Source: Leptobrachium leishanense | Taxonomy: Eukaryota; Chordata; Amphibia; Anura; Megophryidae | Assembly: GCA_009667805.1 (NCBI GenBank) | Contig: CM019072.1 | Coordinates: 41,236,654-41,300,653 of the forward strand | Direction: 5' to 3' | DNA length: 64,000 bases | Shown here: positions 60,300 through 64,000 of the stretch, piece after piece | How the letters are laid out: the number at the start of each line of letters is the position of its first letter | Position numbering within the stretch: position 1 is the first letter of the stretch | Notes under the pieces: generated by a model | What the model was told of the DNA's origin: nothing | What the model saw: only the letters and a program-made list of their open reading frames with translations | The model's database searches: none | Program-made: the position numbers and the translations under genes

Positions 60300-60510
60300 G
60301 GTTATTCGATTATAACTTGCTACAGAATTGCATCGAACTGTGAATTAATTTCCCCATATGGTGCAATTTCGTGGCAGTTTGGCTATTCAGAAAGCTGGCA
60401 ATTTGACAATATTTAAATATGGTTCAGTTCTCCACAATTCGGAGAATGCGGCGGCAGTGAAATTGTCCCATAGATAAGTAATGGGTAATATATTCAGGGA
60501 ATGCTGAACA
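60300..60510. other. Non-coding, repeat-edge-like
   Basis: AAAGGGTTATTCG and related blocks (TTCTCCACAATTCGG) resemble the sequence at 22750-22900; no clear boundaries. Confidence 0.35.
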
Positions 60511-60735
60511 ACAATGAAATATTGGCGACATGCCCATTATTTTCTAAGTTCATGGAACAGTCTTCCAGTAGAAGTAGTAGAGGCCAAAACAGTAATTGAA
60601 TTTAAGCAAGCATGGGATAGGCATAAGGCTATCCTAAACAAAAGATAAATCCAGGTAAAGTATCCATGTAATTGGGCAGACTAGATGGGCCGAAAGGTTC
60701 TTATCTGCCGACATTTTTCTATGTTTCTAAGTTCA
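60511..60735 (+). mobile_element. LINE 3' end, 5'-truncated (copy 1)
   Basis: A coding remnant near the start reads like WNSLPVEVVEAKTVIEFK (decayed), followed by AAATCCAGGTAAAGTATCCA and the 3' tail GGGCCGAAAGGTTCTTATCT and TTTCTATGTTTCTA. A second copy is at 61990-62155. Confidence 0.7.
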
Positions 60736-60750
60736 GTTCGACAGGTTTAA

Positions 60751-61980
60751 CCACTTCAATGCTAAGGACGCGCTCAGCGCGTCCTCAGCATTGCCGCTGG
60801 TATGCGGAGGACGCGCTGAGCGCGTCCTCGCATTGGGGTCAGCGTTCGGCCGGTTTCCGCCGATCGCTGGCCCCTCCGGTGCGGGCTGACATCCTGGATG
60901 TCAGTCCGGCATCCGGAGCAGTGGCCGCCATTATTATGTGTCATCGCGCCCCCGCGATGACACATAATTCAGGCGCCCCCCCCGCATGTGCGGAGGAGGC
61001 GCCTGAAAGGGAGGGGGGGGAGGTCCTTCGGACCTCTCTCCCTCCCGATCGGCGGCTCACAGGGGCTTAACCCAGGCATCATTTGGAAGGGCACAGCCTG
61101 CCCTTCCAAATGATGCCTGGCATTAACCCCTGGGGAGCTGGATCGCAAATCGGCGCTGAAAAGCGCCGATTTGCGATCCTTCCCGGGAGCTGGCCGACAT
61201 CTTGGATGTCGGCCAAGCTTCCGGGAACTCCCCCAGAGGACTGGCGTCATCGTGCGTAGCACGATGACGCCAGTCCTAGCATTAACCCCTAACTGCCACG
61301 AACTGTGGAGATAGGGAGTTCCAATGAACTCCCTATCTCCCGATCCGTGGCAGTTAGGGGTTAAATTTTGATATCGTTGGATCGGCCAGAGCATGGCCGT
61401 TCCAACGATACCAAACATGAAAGTAAAAAAAATTGTAAAAAAAAAAAAAAAGAAAATAAAAATAAAAAAAAATTAAAAAAAAAAAAAAAAAAATAAATAA
61501 ACATTTTTTTTTTTTTTTTTGTTTTGTTAATGCAGCAATATTGTTCCCATTTCAATTATAATGTGAACAATGATGCTGCATTAACGATTTTTGTATGCGG
61601 TGCGTTTGTTAAAAATGGTGTCATTTTCCCCAAAAAAAATGTAACGAGACCCCATCTCTAATTTTTTTAACAAGCGCACCCCATACAAAATATAACCGCA
61701 ATTGCTCGCATGTTAAAATGTGGAAAAAACACTTTACACGCTGTAAATTATTGAAAATACATATTTTATTGCATTTTTTGTTATAATATACAACATGACA
61801 TAACGTATACATATAATAATGACATATTATGAATCTACCGAGTCTGACGGAAAGAACGATATATAATATGTCGATGTCATATACTAAAATAAGCCTTCAA
61901 AACACGTTTAAACATGATGCGCAAAACAGGTAAAAAATGACCTCAGCACAGGGGCGGGAAAAGCCTCAGCAGCGAAAGGG
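60751..61980. mobile_element. TTAA-flanked piggyBac-type element made of consecutive hairpins, 1,230 bp
   Basis: Flanked by TTAA (60747-60750 and 61981-61984), with ends CCACTTCAATGCTAAGGACG and CCTCAGCAGCGAAAGGG. From 60760 to 61420 it holds about ten hairpins, one after another, for example GGACGCGCTCAGCGCGTCC (60765-60783), TGTGTCATCGCG/CGCGATGACACA (60937-60963), CCAGGCATCATTTGGAAGGG with complement (61072-61120), GGATCGCAAATCGGCGCT with complement (61139-61180), GGACTGGCGTCATCGTGC with complement (61238-61276) and AACCCCTAACTGCCACG with complement (61283-61361). Then come A-rich and T-rich tracts (61430-61522) and the AT-rich part shared with 2585-2974. No transposase. Confidence 0.85.
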
Positions 61981-61984
61981 TTAA

Positions 61985-62160
61985 ACAGGCAAATCAAGTA
62001 AACAAGTAATTGAATTTAAGCAAGCATGGGATAGGCATAAGGATATCCTAAACAAAAGATAAATCCAGGTAACGTATCCATGTAATTGGGCAGACTAGAT
62101 GGGCCGAAAGGTTCTTATCTGCCGACATTTTTCTATGTTTCTATGTTTCTAAATCCCATA
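61985..62160 (+). mobile_element. LINE 3' end, 5'-truncated (copy 2)
   Basis: Near-identical to 60590-60735 (TTTAAGCAAGCATGGGATAG, GGGCCGAAAGGTTCTTATCT) with one extra TTTCTATG at the tail. The short tail repeat is as expected for CR1/L2-type 3' ends. Confidence 0.7.
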
Positions 62161-62880
62161 GCAAAATAAAAATGTGAAAAAACAAACTATTTCAAAACGA
62201 CTTTTTTTTCTCTGTTCTAAGGCAGTGGCATTATTTGCTTATAACGCAAACAATGTTGCTGCACTAATTCACCTTTTCATTTCCCACACTGTGAGCAAAT
62301 TTGAAAGTGATGGCATTGTGTGTTACTACACATTATTTCATGAAACACATGGGGGGCTAGGGGAGGACTTGCCCCCGAGCGCCTCATGACCTTGCTACAC
62401 CTCTGTGTAAAGCACTACAGCTTATGCTGGTGCTGTATAAATTCTGTTTTGTGTACTGGCATTCTTTAAGGATGGGTGTTTTTTTTTTTTAGTAGCCTTT
62501 GCTAATTGCTTTTTCTACCTACGCCCACACAGATAACACCAAGGTTTAATTGCAGGCTATTAGTAAACCTTTTTCCTGCTGAAAGGATGCTAGTATGTTA
62601 TTTTCTTTTTCTTTTTATGTATCGCCATCAAATGTTCCTTAAATGATATGGAAGTGAATCTCTGTTAAACTGACAGCTTTCCTCAAACGGTATGCATGTG
62701 AACTCACCTTTTTTAAAGGTTTGTTTTGTGACATCTTTGCTTGCATGTACTCTAGGGGTATATAACCTAAAAGTGATCATTAAACAGAGAACATGGCTCT
62801 ACATTGTGTCATGTCACAGATTTTATTCTCCTGAATACATTCAAAGGAAATCCCAGTAACATTAAAAGTCTGTTTCGTGC
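62161..62880. other. Non-coding; contains a relative of the 5780-5930 repeat
   Basis: 62240-62300 (CAATGTTGCTGCACTAATTC, ACCTTTTCATTTCCCACACT) resembles 5825-5880. The remainder shows no gene. Confidence 0.45.
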
Positions 62881-63209
62881 TGGCTAACCATAAGGGACAT
62901 CAGGGCTACCATCAGAAATCTTGGGGCCCCTTATCGAACCACTGGTCAGGACCCGTGTAAACAATCCCCTTCCCCAACCAGTTCTGGCACACCAACCCCC
63001 CCCCTTCCCAAAAACACATGCATAAATACTTTTCACATAGCACATGTTGGCTGTATTTAATGAGTGCAACGAGTCTGTATGATGTGTGCCTGATTCGCAC
63101 AAAGTGCTGTGTGTCTGCAAAATATGTAATATGGGTGTGGCTGTCTCTGCCCTGTTCCCCTCCTGCCTGAACACACATAGATTTGGATGTGCACCCCCCC
63201 AGTCCCCAA
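62881..63209. other. Non-coding, no gene recognised
   Basis: C-rich run near 62996. Short open frames on both strands have no recognisable domain. Confidence 0.35.
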
Positions 63210-63470
63210 CTAAATCGTTGAAATCGTCTGTCGGTGGTCAGATGCAGTGGAAGAGGGCTGATTCACCTGCATGTTGTAGAATCGGTCGGATGACTTCAGA
63301 CGCTATCGGATGATCGCATCATCGCACAAATACGGTGCCAGTGGATGGACAGCCCTAGGCTGGGCATCCACTGGGTCCGTTTTCCTGCGTTGGTGCAATC
63401 ATTCGATATCCTCTGAAGTCATCCGACCGATCCTACAACATAAGAGCAGAGGACCAAGGACAGAGCCTTG
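63210..63470. repeat. Palindrome of two MITE ends head to head
   Basis: CAGTGGATGGACAGCCC is followed directly by TA and then GGCTGGGCATCCACTG, centred at 63355. The flanks continue to pair (ATGTTGTAGAATCGGTCGGA near 63272 with TCCGACCGATCCTACAACAT near 63422). Confidence 0.75.
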
Positions 63471-64000
63471 AGGTACACCAACAGATAACGTAAGGAATTG
63501 ACGATTTCAGGCGATTGCAACAGATGTGCGATCCAAATGGTTTTATTTGATTTCATCGGACCGATGCTAGGATGTTCTGCATAGTTACAGAGTTGCGACA
63601 GGGTTCTGATTTTTTTTTAAAGGCAAGGCTTTTTTTCCCTTGCATGTTTTTTCCTAGGAGCCGTCTGCAGCATTTGCTCTCCTTGATGCTGACACCTATT
63701 TCAGCAGCAGGGAGAAGCAGGGTTAACCCACATTTTTTTCTTTTTACACACTAGGAGCCGGCTGCGCTGGACGGAGGCCGTTCTTGATGCTCTTTCAGCA
63801 TCAAATACAGTTCCCGGAGCAACCCAGCACTGGCCACGCAGCAGGGTTTTTGTTTTTATTTTAAGCCGGCGGCCTGTCCAACGGCCGATCTCGGTCGTCC
63901 ACAGATGCTTCCAGTGGACAACCCTGATCGGTCGCTGGCGTTGTCCGTAATCGGGTGACCAAATCGGTTGTCCGATTACGGTGCCAGTGGACGGCCAGCC
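63471..64000. mobile_element. MITE-like element running to the window edge
   Basis: The last bases CCAGTGGACGGCCAGCC are the inverted counterpart of GGCTGGGCATCCACTGG at 63357, so one element of about 640 bp (63357-64000) may end at or just past the edge. The interior is non-coding with CGATC-rich motifs. Confidence 0.5.

Larger units (their letters stand above)
57530..60300. repeat. CACCTCCTTAACGCTAG repeat, copy with two insertions
   Basis: Matches 54728-55440 in three pieces (57530-57663, 59106-59168, 59767-60300). It is split by a retroposon (57664-59105) and a hAT MITE (59169-59766). The right end carries TTTTACCCTTAGTGTCCCGG and TGATAGTGCCCTTAAAGG. Confidence 0.75.

Noticed and set aside
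53451..64000. Further upstream NRXN2 exons (LNS6 domain)
   Set aside because: No frame with LNS-type residues and splice sites was found on the minus strand; they likely lie beyond the window.

Overview
The window looks like a piece of a vertebrate chromosome, most likely from an amphibian and probably a frog. Three things point that way: one clearly recognisable vertebrate gene on the minus strand; a dense, layered load of L1/Tx1-like and L2/CR1-type LINEs, Tc1/mariner, hAT, PIF/Harbinger-like and TTAA-flanked (piggyBac-type) elements; and terminal motifs such as TTAA-CCCTTTCACTGC, which resemble known frog piggyBac ends. There is no bacterial-style gene organisation. The species cannot be fixed from sequence alone.

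The only host gene I can support is the 3' end of a neurexin, best matched to neurexin-2 (NRXN2), read on the minus strand. Its last coding exon is at 29017-29909: stalk, transmembrane helix, cytoplasmic tail and the PDZ-binding end EYYV. The preceding 79-bp exon is at 53372-53450, so the intron between them is about 23.5 kb. Exon phases match exactly. A second, phase-compatible splice acceptor inside the last exon (29322/29321) predicts a variant lacking 196 codons of the stalk, in line with the known splice-site-5 variability of neurexins. The rest of the gene lies beyond the right edge. Positions below 29017 are 3' UTR and then intergenic DNA.

Layout. Positions 1-2584 hold an ORF1-only L1-like element sitting in a TTAA element. 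Positions 3000-6000 hold LTR-like pieces and a 33-bp minisatellite. Positions 6074-9400 hold a broken hAT transposon, joined to an L2-type reverse-transcriptase fragment (9400-10148). Positions 10160-18881 are a nest: a TTAA element interrupted by a full-length L1 (10386-17795), which is itself interrupted by a Tc1 element (11661-13226), plus a small palindromic MITE (17963-18142). Positions 18984-20098 hold L2 and mariner fragments. Positions 23542-26575 are an AT-rich, repeat-poor stretch. The NRXN2 intron is full of MITEs, two large minisatellites (36380-37944 and 39520-39910) and a cluster of very large palindromes (48937-50690). Right of the upstream exon is more repeat-on-repeat DNA, ending with a 1.23-kb TTAA element built almost wholly of consecutive hairpins (60751-61980).

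The most interesting material is structural: exact insertion footprints (TA, TAA/TTA, ATG/TAT/ATA, 8-bp and TTAA target duplications) that allow insertion order to be read, and modular hairpins shared between unrelated positions. I found no convincing new protein-coding system. Most of the long open frames come from minisatellites, palindromes or dead transposons.
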